Positions 45,467 to 57,449 of a stretch of 64,000 nucleotides of DNA are shown in pieces. The notes under the pieces were generated by a model. That model was not told the origin of the DNA. It saw only the letters and a program-made list of their open reading frames with translations, and made no database searches. The stretch spans positions 3,433,501-3,497,500 of the forward strand of contig NZ_CP020100.1 of assembly GCF_002056295.1 (NCBI RefSeq). The letters run 5' to 3'. The stretch's first letter is position 1. Each line of letters opens with the position of its first letter. A program made the translations under genes and the position numbers. Source of the stretch: Halopseudomonas phragmitis. GTDB taxonomy: Bacteria > Pseudomonadota > Gammaproteobacteria > Pseudomonadales > Pseudomonadaceae.

Positions 45467-45832
45467 ATGAAGGTCAAACGCATCGTCTACAACATTGCCA
45501 CTGCTACCCCCTCAGAAGCCGAGAGCTTCTATTCCGCTATTTTTGGGCTTGACGTGGTGATGGATCATGGCTGGATAAGAACCTACAGCTCTAGCGAAAA
45601 GATGACTACGCAGCTAAGCGTGGCTTCGCAGGGTGGTTCTGGCACGCCGGTTCCCGACCTTTCCATAGAGGTTGATTGCCTGGAAACAGCATTGGAGCGC
45701 GTGAAGAACGCGAACATCAAGATTGAATATGGGCCAGCAAGCGAGCCATGGGGTGTCCGCCGGTTCTATGTTCGCGATCCTTTTGGGAAGCTTGTTAATG
45801 TATTGCAGCATGTGGATTACAAGGCAGTTTAA
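45467..45832 (+). CDS. VOC-family protein (glyoxalase/bleomycin-resistance fold)
   Basis: A 121-aa paired beta-alpha-beta-beta-beta protein: AESFYSAIFGLDVVMDHGW, then RRFYVRDPFGKLVNVLQH. The usual N-terminal metal His is replaced (YNIATATP), so a metal enzyme role is doubtful; it may bind a ligand. AGGGAGGA lies before the ATG. It sits inside the repeat-bracketed segment. Confidence 0.82.
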   Translation: MKVKRIVYNIATATPSEAESFYSAIFGLDVVMDHGWIRTYSSSEKMTTQLSVASQGGSGTPVPDLSIEVDCLETALERVKNANIKIEYGPASEPWGVRRFYVRDPFGKLVNVLQHVDYKAV

Positions 45833-45920
45833 GGAGCCAATCCGTGCATAAACCGGTAGTACAGGAAGAAGTCACAGGCTGCGGGATTGCATCGGTGGCC
45901 AATATCCTTGGCAAAACCTA
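45828..45920 (+). repeat. 93-bp direct repeat, right copy
   Basis: Right partner of 44658-44750. It overlaps the end of the VOC gene by five bases and continues as the intact C39-like gene, so the VOC stop lies in the repeat. Confidence 0.95.
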
Positions 45921-46260
45921 TGCAGAGATGAAAGCCATTGCCAACGCCATGGGCATTCATGCCGCGGATACCTCGCTGTGGTCAGATACCCAGTATGTTC
46001 GTCGTCTGCTGTCCAGCGCCGGGGTTGAGACCTCCAGGGATGAAATTCCGTTTGATAGCTGGGAGGCATTGCCGAATCTGGCGTTGCTGTCTATCAAGCA
46101 TCATCAGGAAGACGGCAAGAACTTCTGGCATTGGGTTGTGTTCAAGCGCATCGATGGTCAGCCCTTGGTGCTGGATTCGGCCAGTTACCTGCCTTCCAAT
46201 GTGCGCCAGGATTTTGAGGCCATGCAGCCCAAGTGGTTTATCGAGATCAGCAATGCATGA
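45844..46260 (+). CDS. C39-like cysteine peptidase domain protein (138 aa)
   Basis: A small papain-fold protein. A Cys/His/Asp set is in the right order: Cys13 (TGCGIASVAN), His96 (FWHWVVF), Asp111 (LVLDSA). This suits peptidase C39 or a related transglutaminase-like fold. There is no ABC transporter or precursor peptide nearby. The start is GTG with TAAGGAG upstream, while the truncated copy at 44674 has ATG. Function is unknown; a role in cleaving peptides or amides is an inference. Confidence 0.8.
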   Translation: MHKPVVQEEVTGCGIASVANILGKTYAEMKAIANAMGIHAADTSLWSDTQYVRRLLSSAGVETSRDEIPFDSWEALPNLALLSIKHHQEDGKNFWHWVVFKRIDGQPLVLDSASYLPSNVRQDFEAMQPKWFIEISNA

Positions 46261-46356
46261 CGGCTTGGCTCAGGAGCAGCGCTGCTCCGCCAAACCTACC
46301 CTTCCCTACTACAAACCGCTAGAATGCACGCCGCACGCAGCCATGGTGGCTGTGGC

Positions 46357-46391
46357 AATGGGTTCCCTCACCCCATTTGATTCAAAAAGGA
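46357..46391 (+). promoter_or_regulatory. preQ1-I riboswitch upstream of yhhQ
   Basis: Stem AATGGG (46357-46362) pairs with CCCATT (46372-46377) around loop TTCCCTCAC. An A-rich tail ends in CAAAAAGGA (46383-46391). TCC of the loop (46364-46366) can pair with GGA (46389-46391), making the H-type pseudoknot of preQ1-I. That pairing hides the ribosome site AAGGA six bases before the yhhQ ATG, so binding should repress translation. A short CAGCCA/TGGCTG hairpin lies just upstream. Confidence 0.75.
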
Positions 46392-46397
46392 CATCAT

Positions 46398-47048
46398 ATG
46401 CCGTTGATTCCCGTATCGGTCAACCGACAGGTTGTGGCCGGTCTTGTTGCTTTTCACATTCTTATCATCATTGCCAGCAACTACCTGGTGCAATTGCCGA
46501 TCACGCTGTTCGGCTGGCATACCACCTGGGGCGCGTTCAGCTTCCCGTTTATCTTTCTGGCGACCGACCTGAGTGTCCGGCTGATGGGCAAGAGTGTTGC
46601 CCGACGGGTGATTGCCCGGGTCATGCTGCCGGCGCTGGTGGCATCCTATGTGGTGTCGGTGCTGTTCCATGACGGACGCTTTGGCGGGCTGGTGGCGCTG
46701 GGCGAGTTCAATGGTTTCGTGTTCCGCATCGCGCTGGCCAGTTTCCTGGCCTATGCGCTGGGGCAGTTGCTGGATGTGCAGGTGTTCGACCGCCTGCGCG
46801 GGTTGCGCCAATGGTGGGTGGCGCCGGCGGCTTCGACCGTGCTGGGCAATCTGCTGGATACCTATCTGTTCTTCTCGGTGGCTTTCTGGCAGAGCAGTGA
46901 TCCCTTCATGGCTGCCAACTGGGTGGAGATTGCCACGGTTGATTATGTGATCAAGCTGGCGATCAGCATGGCGTTGTTCGTGCCGTTGTATGGGATGCTG
47001 CTCAATGCCATTGTGCGGATGGTGCCGGGGCGGCCGGTGACACAGTAA
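46398..47048 (+). CDS. yhhQ: Queuosine precursor transporter (YhhQ family)
   Basis: Imports 7-cyano-7-deazaguanine or 7-aminomethyl-7-deazaguanine for queuosine synthesis. It is 216 aa with about six helices. FIFLATDLSVRLMGKSVARRVI and NLLDTYLFFSVAFW are family marks. The ATG at 46398 follows AAAAGGA, part of the likely riboswitch. It marks the return to core sequence after the island. Confidence 0.93.
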   Translation: MPLIPVSVNRQVVAGLVAFHILIIIASNYLVQLPITLFGWHTTWGAFSFPFIFLATDLSVRLMGKSVARRVIARVMLPALVASYVVSVLFHDGRFGGLVALGEFNGFVFRIALASFLAYALGQLLDVQVFDRLRGLRQWWVAPAASTVLGNLLDTYLFFSVAFWQSSDPFMAANWVEIATVDYVIKLAISMALFVPLYGMLLNAIVRMVPGRPVTQ

Positions 47049-47062
47049 TCCTAAGAGTCTGT

Positions 47063-47087
47063 ATCGCGCTCGCAGAGCGCTCCTACC
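47063..47087. repeat. REP-like sequence
   Basis: ATCGCGCTCGCAGAGCGCTCCTACC is split around an inner stem (GCGCTC/GAGCGC) and ends in TCCTACC, the conserved head of Pseudomonas REP elements. It lies between yhhQ and the next gene, overlapping the latter's stop. Confidence 0.6.
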
Positions 47088-47841
47088 GGGCTTTGCCCCA
47101 CTCGGTGAGAAGATCATCGGCATGGTTTACGTCACCGCGGGTACTGCCGATGATGCGCAGGGCGCTGTCGGCGCGTTCTGGCTGGAATACGAAGCAGGCA
47201 CCGGCCCGGGCTTTCATGGCCACGCCGGCGTTGGCAATCATATCCAGATTGAAGCCCTTGCTGGCGGCGACCATCACGGCGCGGCGCTGCACGTATAAGG
47301 CTTCCAGGGTCTGATCGTCGAGGCAGGCTTCAGCCCAGGGCATGAGGGTGCGCAGGTCTCGCTGATCGAAGGCGTCCTGACTCTCGATCCTGGTGCCGCG
47401 CAGGCGCCAGTCGAGCAGTTTTTCGCCATCAAGGAACAGCTCGGCATGCCGGTGTTCGTGCATGGCGCCCACCACCTTGGCGACATACTCGCGCCGCCCC
47501 GGTCTGAGCGCCTGAGACAGCGCCACCATCAGCAGATCATATTGGTGGGTGCATTGCTGTTTGCCGTCGATATCCGCCAGATTGACCGCAATCCGCTGAC
47601 GCAGCGGTTGACCAACAAACTCCTGCAACTTGCGTTCGGCCTGCGGGCAGATTGACCAGGGCGTGCGCCGCGCGTCACTGCTGACCGAGGTGATGCGCTG
47701 ACCGTCATGACCGATGTTGAGGACGAAGAAGTGATGCTCGTCTTCCATCGCCACACGGCATTCGCTGGTGCTGACCTCGAAGATCACACGGCGATAGAAA
47801 ACATGTGGTGAGTCAATGGCTTGCATAGCTTGAACTGGCAC
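47083..47841 (-). CDS. DUF2889-like protein of unknown function
   Basis: A 252-aa soluble protein. CTHQYDLLMVAL resembles the conserved CxHLTEL part of DUF2889, and RRVIFEVSTSECRVAMEDEHH the opening of that domain. The start is GTG at 47841 with GGAG upstream, or ATG at 47826. Function is unknown; the family name is from memory. Confidence 0.65.
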   Translation of the reverse strand: MPVQAMQAIDSPHVFYRRVIFEVSTSECRVAMEDEHHFFVLNIGHDGQRITSVSSDARRTPWSICPQAERKLQEFVGQPLRQRIAVNLADIDGKQQCTHQYDLLMVALSQALRPGRREYVAKVVGAMHEHRHAELFLDGEKLLDWRLRGTRIESQDAFDQRDLRTLMPWAEACLDDQTLEALYVQRRAVMVAASKGFNLDMIANAGVAMKARAGACFVFQPERADSALRIIGSTRGDVNHADDLLTEWGKAR

Positions 47842-47971
47842 GATTCCGCTCCACTTGCCGGAAGTTTGTTGTGTCTGCCAGTCTACGCTGCCGGCCCGGG
47901 CTGTGAACGCCCGGGCCGGAAATTTGCCGCGATAGTGCTAAAACTCGACCGATATGCCACCTTTTTCCCGA

Positions 47972-51321
<3,350 letters not shown>

Positions 51322-51389
51322 TCAGCCGTGAATCGAAGGCGTGATTGTAGCAAGTGCGGGCTGGTTTTGCGGCGCTGGTATGGGGCTGA

Positions 51390-51450
51390 TTCGCGGCCGC
51401 GGGCCGCTCCTACCGGGGCGTGGATGGTAGGAGCGCCTTGCAGGCGCGAT
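51390..51450. repeat. REP pair (BIME-like) between ligA and zipA
   Basis: Two inverted REP-like units face each other: 51390-51414 ending in GCTCCTACC, and 51426-51450 beginning GGTAGGAGC. Each has a GC-rich stem. The remaining part of the 167-bp gap holds nothing else obvious. Confidence 0.75.
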
Positions 51451-51479
51451 GCAGTGCAGGCCGAAGAGGCTGAGGCTCC

Positions 51480-52349
51480 CTAGCGGCGCATGCCGTAGTG
51501 CTTGCGCTCAAACTCGGCAATGCGCAGGCGATAATGCTCTATGGTCTGAGCTGTGAGCACGCTGCGCTGCTCGTCCTTCAGATCACCACCCAGCTCATGG
51601 GACAGCTTGCGCGCGGCGGCGATCATCAGGTCCAGTGCCTGTTTGGGGTGGCGTGGGCCCGGCAGGCCCATGAAGAAGCTCACCGCGCGCACATGGCTGT
51701 TGTCCAGTTCGTCCAGGTCAAAGGTTCCCGGCTTGAGGGCGTTGGCCATGGAAAACAGTACATCGCCATTGCCGCTCATGCTTTCGTGGCGGTGAAAAAT
51801 GTCCATTTCGCCAAAACGCAGGCCGCTTTCCATGATGCTCTGCATCAGCGCCGAGCCGGCAAAGCCCTCTTCAGCGCGCGAGACCACGTTGATTACCAGC
51901 ACCTCTTCTACCGGTGGCTGGTCCTTGGGCGGGCTGGGCTGAGCCTTTTGTACAGGTGCAGACTGCGCGGCCGGTTTGGCTGACTGTGCTCTGGCCGCTG
52001 CCGGCGATTCATCAGTAACCGGATCAAGCAACATAGGCGCCGGTTCTTCCAGGTCGAGCCCGACCTGCTGAGGCTCGCGCCATTCGCCATGCTCGCCCAA
52101 CTGATCCTCGCGCAGCGCTGGATCATCACCAAACGAGGGTTCGGCCCGCTCCCGTTCACGCTGCCCCACGACCCGCGGTGGGCCGAGCAGTTCATCGTTA
52201 CCGTCGTCCTCCGGCAAGTCCTTGAGGTTGCGTTCCAATTTGAAGCGGATACGAGATCGACCACCCATGCGTCGCCAGCCATCGAACAGAATGCCGGCGA
52301 TCACCAAAAGGCCGATGATGATGAGCCACTCACGCAAACCAAAATCCAT
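51480..52349 (-). CDS. zipA: Cell division protein ZipA
   Basis: Anchors FtsZ to the inner membrane at the septum. It is 289 aa: an N-terminal helix (about 8-24), a charged then Pro/Gln/Ala-rich linker (about 30-140), and the C-terminal FtsZ-binding domain (VLVINVVSR to ERKHYG). The gene order smc-zipA-ligA is typical. Confidence 0.96.
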   Translation of the reverse strand: MDFGLREWLIIIGLLVIAGILFDGWRRMGGRSRIRFKLERNLKDLPEDDGNDELLGPPRVVGQRERERAEPSFGDDPALREDQLGEHGEWREPQQVGLDLEEPAPMLLDPVTDESPAAARAQSAKPAAQSAPVQKAQPSPPKDQPPVEEVLVINVVSRAEEGFAGSALMQSIMESGLRFGEMDIFHRHESMSGNGDVLFSMANALKPGTFDLDELDNSHVRAVSFFMGLPGPRHPKQALDLMIAAARKLSHELGGDLKDEQRSVLTAQTIEHYRLRIAEFERKHYGMRR

Positions 52350-52447
52350 GAATAACCTGTTCCTGTTGTATTCATCCAGTACCAGTAATGGCGTTATGAC
52401 GCCTCACCGGTGTCTATGGGCGGACACTATCATGCCCGCGCGTAACT

Positions 52448-55400
52448 TCAAACTGCCGCCAACGCGGCGGCCTCTTCCACATTCACTGTGACCAGCCTGG
52501 AGCAGCCAGGTTCATGCATGGTTACACCCAGCAACTGGTCGGCCATCTCCATCGCAATCTTGTTATGGGTAATGTAAATGAATTGCACCCGGTCTGACAT
52601 CTCCTTGACCATCCGCGCGTAACGTCCGACGTTGGCGTCGTCGAGTGGCGCATCGACTTCGTCGAGCATACAGAACGGCGCCGGGTTGAGCTGGAAGATC
52701 GAAAATACCAGGGCGATGGCGGTCAAGGCCTTTTCGCCACCCGACAGCAGGTGGATAGTGCTGTTCTTTTTGCCCGGCGGGCGGGCCATGATCGCCACCC
52801 CGGTATCGAGCAGGTCGTCGCCGGTCAGCTCCAGGTAGGCATGACCGCCACCAAAGACCTTGGGGAACAGCGACTGCAAACCATGATTGATCTTGTCGAA
52901 AGTCTCCTTGAAGCGGCTGCGGGTTTCCCGGTCGATCTTGCGGATCACCTGCTCCAAGGTATTGAGCGCTTCTTCAAGGTCGGCATTCTGGGCATCCAGG
53001 TAGCGCTTGCGCTCGGATTGCTGCTGATATTCGTCGATCGCCGCCAGGTTGATCGCGCCAAGACGCTGGATGCGGGCGTCAAGCTGGGCCAGTTGCTGCT
53101 CCCAGTCGGCCTCGGCGGCGCCTTCTGGCAGGCTGGCGATAACCCCTTGCAGATCATAGCCGGCTTCCAGCAGTTGCTCCTGCAGGCCCTGACGGCGGGT
53201 CTGCAGATCGCGGGCAATCAGCCGTTGCTCATCGAGCTGGGTGCGCAGTACCTGGGCTTGCTGTTCGGCCTGACTGCGGCGGCGGTCCTGCTCACGCATC
53301 TGCTGGTCGACCAGCTCCAGCGCTTCGCGGGCCTGGGCCAGTTCCTGTTCGACACTGATGCGCTGCTCCAGCAGTGATTCCAGTTCGATGCGCTGATCGT
53401 CTTCCGGGGCCTGGCTTTCTTCCAGGGTCATGCGCAATTGTTCACGCCGCTCGGCCAGACGCTCGATCTGGGCGTTGAGACGATCGAGACCCTGCTGGGT
53501 AGAGTCCTGCTGAGCCCGCAGCGACTGAACCCGCAGGGCCAACTGATGGGCCCGGTCCTTGTGCTGGCGGGCGTGCTGGCGGGCATGATCCAGGTTCTCA
53601 CGTACCTGATCGCGCTGGGCCAGCAGGCTCTCACGCTGGCTGGAATCTTCAGCCATTCGGTCCAGCGCTTCCTGCAGGCTCAGACGTGCCTCGCCGACCT
53701 GCTCAAGCTCTTCGGCGCGCTGGGCCTTGATGTCTTCCAGGTCATCATTAATGCGCTGACGCCGGGCATTGATCTGCTCCAGACGCACCTGGCGGGCCGA
53801 CCACTGGGCCTTGAGTTCGCCCTGCTCGCGGCCCAGTCGGGCCAGCCCCTGCTGAAGACTGTCGCGCTGCTGCTCCAGGCTGCGAATCAGTTCCCGCAGG
53901 CCGCTCAGCCGTTCATCAGCCTCCTGCAAACGGGCTTCCTGGGTTTCCAGCTCAAGCTGCAGTTGTTCGATTTCCTGCTGGCGGGCCAGAACGCCGGTCT
54001 CACCGGCATCGCCGCGCCGCAGGCGGAGCCAGTTGGGTCCGACCCAATGCCCGTCGGCAGTGATCAGCGACTGATTAGCCTGCAAATTGCCACGCCGGGC
54101 CAAGGCTTTATCGAGACTGGCCACCGTGCCGACCTGAGCCAACCAGGGACTCAGGTCCAGTGTACTGGTTACCTTGCTCAGCAAAGCGGCCTCAAGCGGG
54201 CTGCCAGTCTGAGTCAGGGCGCGGTGTTCGATCAGGCGCAGATGGCCCTGATCGAAGCCCTCCAGGCTGTCAGCTAAAGCGCCAAGATCATCCAGACTGA
54301 CGGCCTGCAGGTCATCGGCCAGCACAGTTTCAACCGCGCGTTCCCAACCCGGCTCGACCTGCAGCCGTTCTGCCAGCTGACTGAGCTGGCCCAGACCCTG
54401 CTGCTCGAGCCATTGGCGCACACCCTGGCCATGGTCCAGGGCTGCCTGCTGCAAGGCTTCCAGCGATGCCAGACGGCCGTTGCCGCGCTGAATCTCACCG
54501 CGCCGGATATCCTGTTCCTGGCTCAGCGCGTTGAGGGTGTCGCGCTCCTGGCGCAGGCGCTCGCCCAGGTCGTCCAGTTGCTGCTGTTCGGTTTCGCTGC
54601 GCAGATCCAGTTCGGCCAGTTGTTCGGCCAGTTCCGCCAGTTCGTCATCCAGCGGTCCGGAGGTCAGCGTCGTGCGCTCATCTTCGAGCCGCTGGATGCG
54701 TTCGCCAAGGCGTTCGATAGCCTGTTCCAGATGGCGAATGCGCGACTGCTCGACCTCGGCCTGCTGACGCGGAGTGGCGGCTGACTGGTTGAACTGGTCC
54801 CAGGCCGTCTGCCAGGCCTGCATCGCCTCTTCGGCGGCCAGCAGTGCGCTGGTGGTGTCTTCGTCGGCAGCGCCAGCCATTTCCAGCTCTGGCTCAATCT
54901 GCGCCAGTTCGTTGTGCAGATCGGCGAGCAGCGCCTGGTCCTGGGTCAGGTGACTTTGCGCTTCCTGCCAGGCCTGTTCGGCCTGCTCGATATCTTCGTG
55001 CAACTGGCGCTGGCGGTCGCGATTGAACTGCAGGGCCTGCTCGATCCGGCTGATATCGGCGCCAACGCTGTAATAACGGGCCTGTACCTGATTGAAGCGT
55101 TCGGTCAGATCACTGTGCTGGTCACGCTGCTTTTCGATTTCGCTGTCGGCATTGCGCTGTTCGGCAATCAGGGCTTCCAGAGCAATCTCCAGATCCCGCA
55201 CCCGGTGCTCACGCTCGCCTGCCTGGGCGTCCAGCGTCTGCCAGCGCAGCGCCTGCAACTGAGCCTTGAGCTGGCGCTCCTCGGCTTTGAATTCCTTGTA
55301 CTTCTCTGCCGCCTGAGCCTGACGATGCAGGTGCGCCAGTTGCCGCTCAAGCTCGTCGCGCAGGTCTGTCAGGCGCGCCAGGTTCTCATGGGTACGACGG

Positions 55401-55951
55401 ATACGGTTTTCGGTTTCGCGCCGGCGCTCCTTGTATTTGGAGATGCCGGCAGCTTCCTCAATAAACAATCGCAGCTCATCGGGCTTGGCCTCGATCAGTT
55501 TGGAGATCATGCCCTGCTCGATGATCGAGTAGCTGCGCGGCCCCAGGCCGGTGCCGAGGAAGATGTCGGTGATATCGCGGCGCCGGCACTTGGTGCCGTT
55601 GAGGAAATATTGGTTCTGGGCTTCGCGGGTAACCTTGCGACGAATGGAGATTTCGTTATATCCCGCGTACTCGCCCTGAAGCGTGCCGTCACTATTATCG
55701 AATACCAGCTCGATTGAGGCCTGGCCTACCGGCTTGCGGCTGTTGGAGCCATTGAAGATGACATCGGTCATCGACTCGCCGCGCAGGTTCTTGGCCGAAC
55801 TTTCGCCCATAACCCAGCGCACCGCATCGATAATGTTGGATTTGCCGCAGCCATTGGGGCCAACCACTGCGCCCATGTTGGTCGGGAAGTAGACCGTGGT
55901 GGGATCGACAAAGGATTTGAAGCCTGCCAGCTTGATGCACTTGAGTCGCAT
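52448..55951 (-). CDS. smc: Chromosome partition protein SMC
   Basis: ATPase that condenses and segregates the chromosome with ScpA and ScpB. It is 1167 aa from the ATG at 55951 (MRLKCIKLAGFKSF); upstream in-frame codons are not conserved. Walker A GPNGCGKSN (31-39), two long coiled coils around a hinge, the signature LSGGEKALTA and Walker B CMLDEVDAPLDD near the end. Divergent from the MFS gene at 56111. Confidence 0.97.
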   Translation of the reverse strand: MRLKCIKLAGFKSFVDPTTVYFPTNMGAVVGPNGCGKSNIIDAVRWVMGESSAKNLRGESMTDVIFNGSNSRKPVGQASIELVFDNSDGTLQGEYAGYNEISIRRKVTREAQNQYFLNGTKCRRRDITDIFLGTGLGPRSYSIIEQGMISKLIEAKPDELRLFIEEAAGISKYKERRRETENRIRRTHENLARLTDLRDELERQLAHLHRQAQAAEKYKEFKAEERQLKAQLQALRWQTLDAQAGEREHRVRDLEIALEALIAEQRNADSEIEKQRDQHSDLTERFNQVQARYYSVGADISRIEQALQFNRDRQRQLHEDIEQAEQAWQEAQSHLTQDQALLADLHNELAQIEPELEMAGAADEDTTSALLAAEEAMQAWQTAWDQFNQSAATPRQQAEVEQSRIRHLEQAIERLGERIQRLEDERTTLTSGPLDDELAELAEQLAELDLRSETEQQQLDDLGERLRQERDTLNALSQEQDIRRGEIQRGNGRLASLEALQQAALDHGQGVRQWLEQQGLGQLSQLAERLQVEPGWERAVETVLADDLQAVSLDDLGALADSLEGFDQGHLRLIEHRALTQTGSPLEAALLSKVTSTLDLSPWLAQVGTVASLDKALARRGNLQANQSLITADGHWVGPNWLRLRRGDAGETGVLARQQEIEQLQLELETQEARLQEADERLSGLRELIRSLEQQRDSLQQGLARLGREQGELKAQWSARQVRLEQINARRQRINDDLEDIKAQRAEELEQVGEARLSLQEALDRMAEDSSQRESLLAQRDQVRENLDHARQHARQHKDRAHQLALRVQSLRAQQDSTQQGLDRLNAQIERLAERREQLRMTLEESQAPEDDQRIELESLLEQRISVEQELAQAREALELVDQQMREQDRRRSQAEQQAQVLRTQLDEQRLIARDLQTRRQGLQEQLLEAGYDLQGVIASLPEGAAEADWEQQLAQLDARIQRLGAINLAAIDEYQQQSERKRYLDAQNADLEEALNTLEQVIRKIDRETRSRFKETFDKINHGLQSLFPKVFGGGHAYLELTGDDLLDTGVAIMARPPGKKNSTIHLLSGGEKALTAIALVFSIFQLNPAPFCMLDEVDAPLDDANVGRYARMVKEMSDRVQFIYITHNKIAMEMADQLLGVTMHEPGCSRLVTVNVEEAAALAAV

Positions 55952-56110
55952 TGATCGGCCTGTCCTTGATCGTGATGCAGTGAATGACAACAAAGACGCA
56001 TTTTTACCTGCTATGCCGGTCAGCGACAACTGTTGGACCACAAAGGTGGCCAAAGCAACTGCGCTACGGCAGAATTCGAGGTTTTATCTGGCACGGCCAC
56101 CCCGCCCCAC

Positions 56111-57424
56111 ATGAATCTCGACCCCAAACTGGAAAGTCTCTACAACCGGCTGATTGAGCAGGAAGACGCCCGGGTCTGCAAGGACATCCCCGACAGCGCC
56201 TGCAGCGATGTGCCGCAGAATTTTTTCCGCCAGGTGTTCGCCACCACCCTGACCAGCCTCGGCGATACACTGACTAATCCCAAGACCACCCTGGCCTGGC
56301 TCCTGGGTGTGGTCGGCGCGCCGGTGGCGTTGATCGCCTGGCTGGTGCCAATCCGCGAGTCCGGTTCAATGCTGCCGCAACTGTTCATTGCCGCCCGCAT
56401 CCGCCGCTATGCCCGGCGCAAGGGTATTTGGGTGCTGGGCAGCCTGCTCCAGGCTGCGGCGCTGGTTGCCATGGGGCTGGCCGCCTGGCTGACCGAGGGC
56501 ACCCTGGCCGGGGCGCTGATTATCGCCTGCCTGATTGTCTTCAGCCTGGCCCGCGGACTGTGCTCGGTAGCCAGCAAGGATGTGATCGGCAAGACCGTAC
56601 CGAAAACCCGGCGCGGGCGAATGAACGGCCTGGCCACCAGCCTGTCCGGCTGGCTGGCACTGGGGTTTGGCCTGTACTGCCTGATCTGGCCCCCGGCCGA
56701 TGACGACATGCTGTTCTACGCCACACTATTGATCGCCGCCGCAATGCTCTGGCTGTTGGCGGCCCTGATTTATCAGCGTATCGAAGAAGCGCCCGGCGCC
56801 ACCGACGGCGGCGGCAATGCCATCGAGAAGGCCTGGAGCAGCCTGAGCCTGCTACGCCATGATCAGCCGTTCCGGCGTTTCGTGATCACCCGGGCGCTGC
56901 TGCTGTGCTCGGCGCTATCGGCCCCCTACTACGTGCTGCTCGGCCAGCAACTGAGCACCGGGCTGAGCATGCTGGGCGCCTTTCTAGTCGCCAATGGACT
57001 GGCCAGCAGCCTGAGCGCCTATGTCTGGGGCAGCCTGTCCGACCGTTCCAGCCGCCAGGTAATGATCTATGCCGCTTTTCTGGCCAGCCTGCTTGGTCCG
57101 CTGGTGATCGCCATTCATCTCTGGGCTGCTCTGCCGGCCAGCCTGCACGCCTGGCTGTTCCCGCTGGCGTTCTTCGTGCTCGGCATCGCCCACAGTGGTG
57201 TACGGGTCGGGCGCAAGACCTACGTTCTGGACATGGCCGGCGGCAACAAGCGCACCGACTACGTGGCGGTCGGCAATAGCGTTATTGGCCTGATCCTGCT
57301 GGCCACCGGACTGTTCGGCCTGCTCAGCAGTCTGATCGGTGCGGCCGGCATGTTGTTGCTACTCTCTGGTATAGGTTTGCTGGGAGCGCTGTTGGCTCTG
57401 ACTTTGCCGGAAGTTCAATCCTGA
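56111..57424 (+). CDS. MFS-like transporter, unknown substrate
   Basis: A 437-aa protein with about 12 helices and an unusual N-terminus of about 50 soluble residues (LYNRLIEQEDARVCKD) before helix 1. The loop RRGRMNGLATSLSGW and VWGSLSDRSSRQVMIY match MFS motif A positions. The ATG at 56111 lies in a 159-bp divergent gap with smc. It may be co-transcribed with the DASS gene 25 bp downstream. Confidence 0.8.
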   Translation: MNLDPKLESLYNRLIEQEDARVCKDIPDSACSDVPQNFFRQVFATTLTSLGDTLTNPKTTLAWLLGVVGAPVALIAWLVPIRESGSMLPQLFIAARIRRYARRKGIWVLGSLLQAAALVAMGLAAWLTEGTLAGALIIACLIVFSLARGLCSVASKDVIGKTVPKTRRGRMNGLATSLSGWLALGFGLYCLIWPPADDDMLFYATLLIAAAMLWLLAALIYQRIEEAPGATDGGGNAIEKAWSSLSLLRHDQPFRRFVITRALLLCSALSAPYYVLLGQQLSTGLSMLGAFLVANGLASSLSAYVWGSLSDRSSRQVMIYAAFLASLLGPLVIAIHLWAALPASLHAWLFPLAFFVLGIAHSGVRVGRKTYVLDMAGGNKRTDYVAVGNSVIGLILLATGLFGLLSSLIGAAGMLLLLSGIGLLGALLALTLPEVQS

Positions 57425-57449
57425 TTTACCACAGTAAAGGAAACACACC

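Noticed and set aside
39322..46260. Chromosomal integron with gene cassettes
   Set aside because: Small acquired genes (TA, GNAT, VOC) in a row look like cassettes, but I found no integrase gene, no proper attC pair (RYYYAAC to GTTRRRY with a stem) and several genes have their own terminators. The TAACGAACGC/GCGTTTTAG near 42575 is too short and imperfect.
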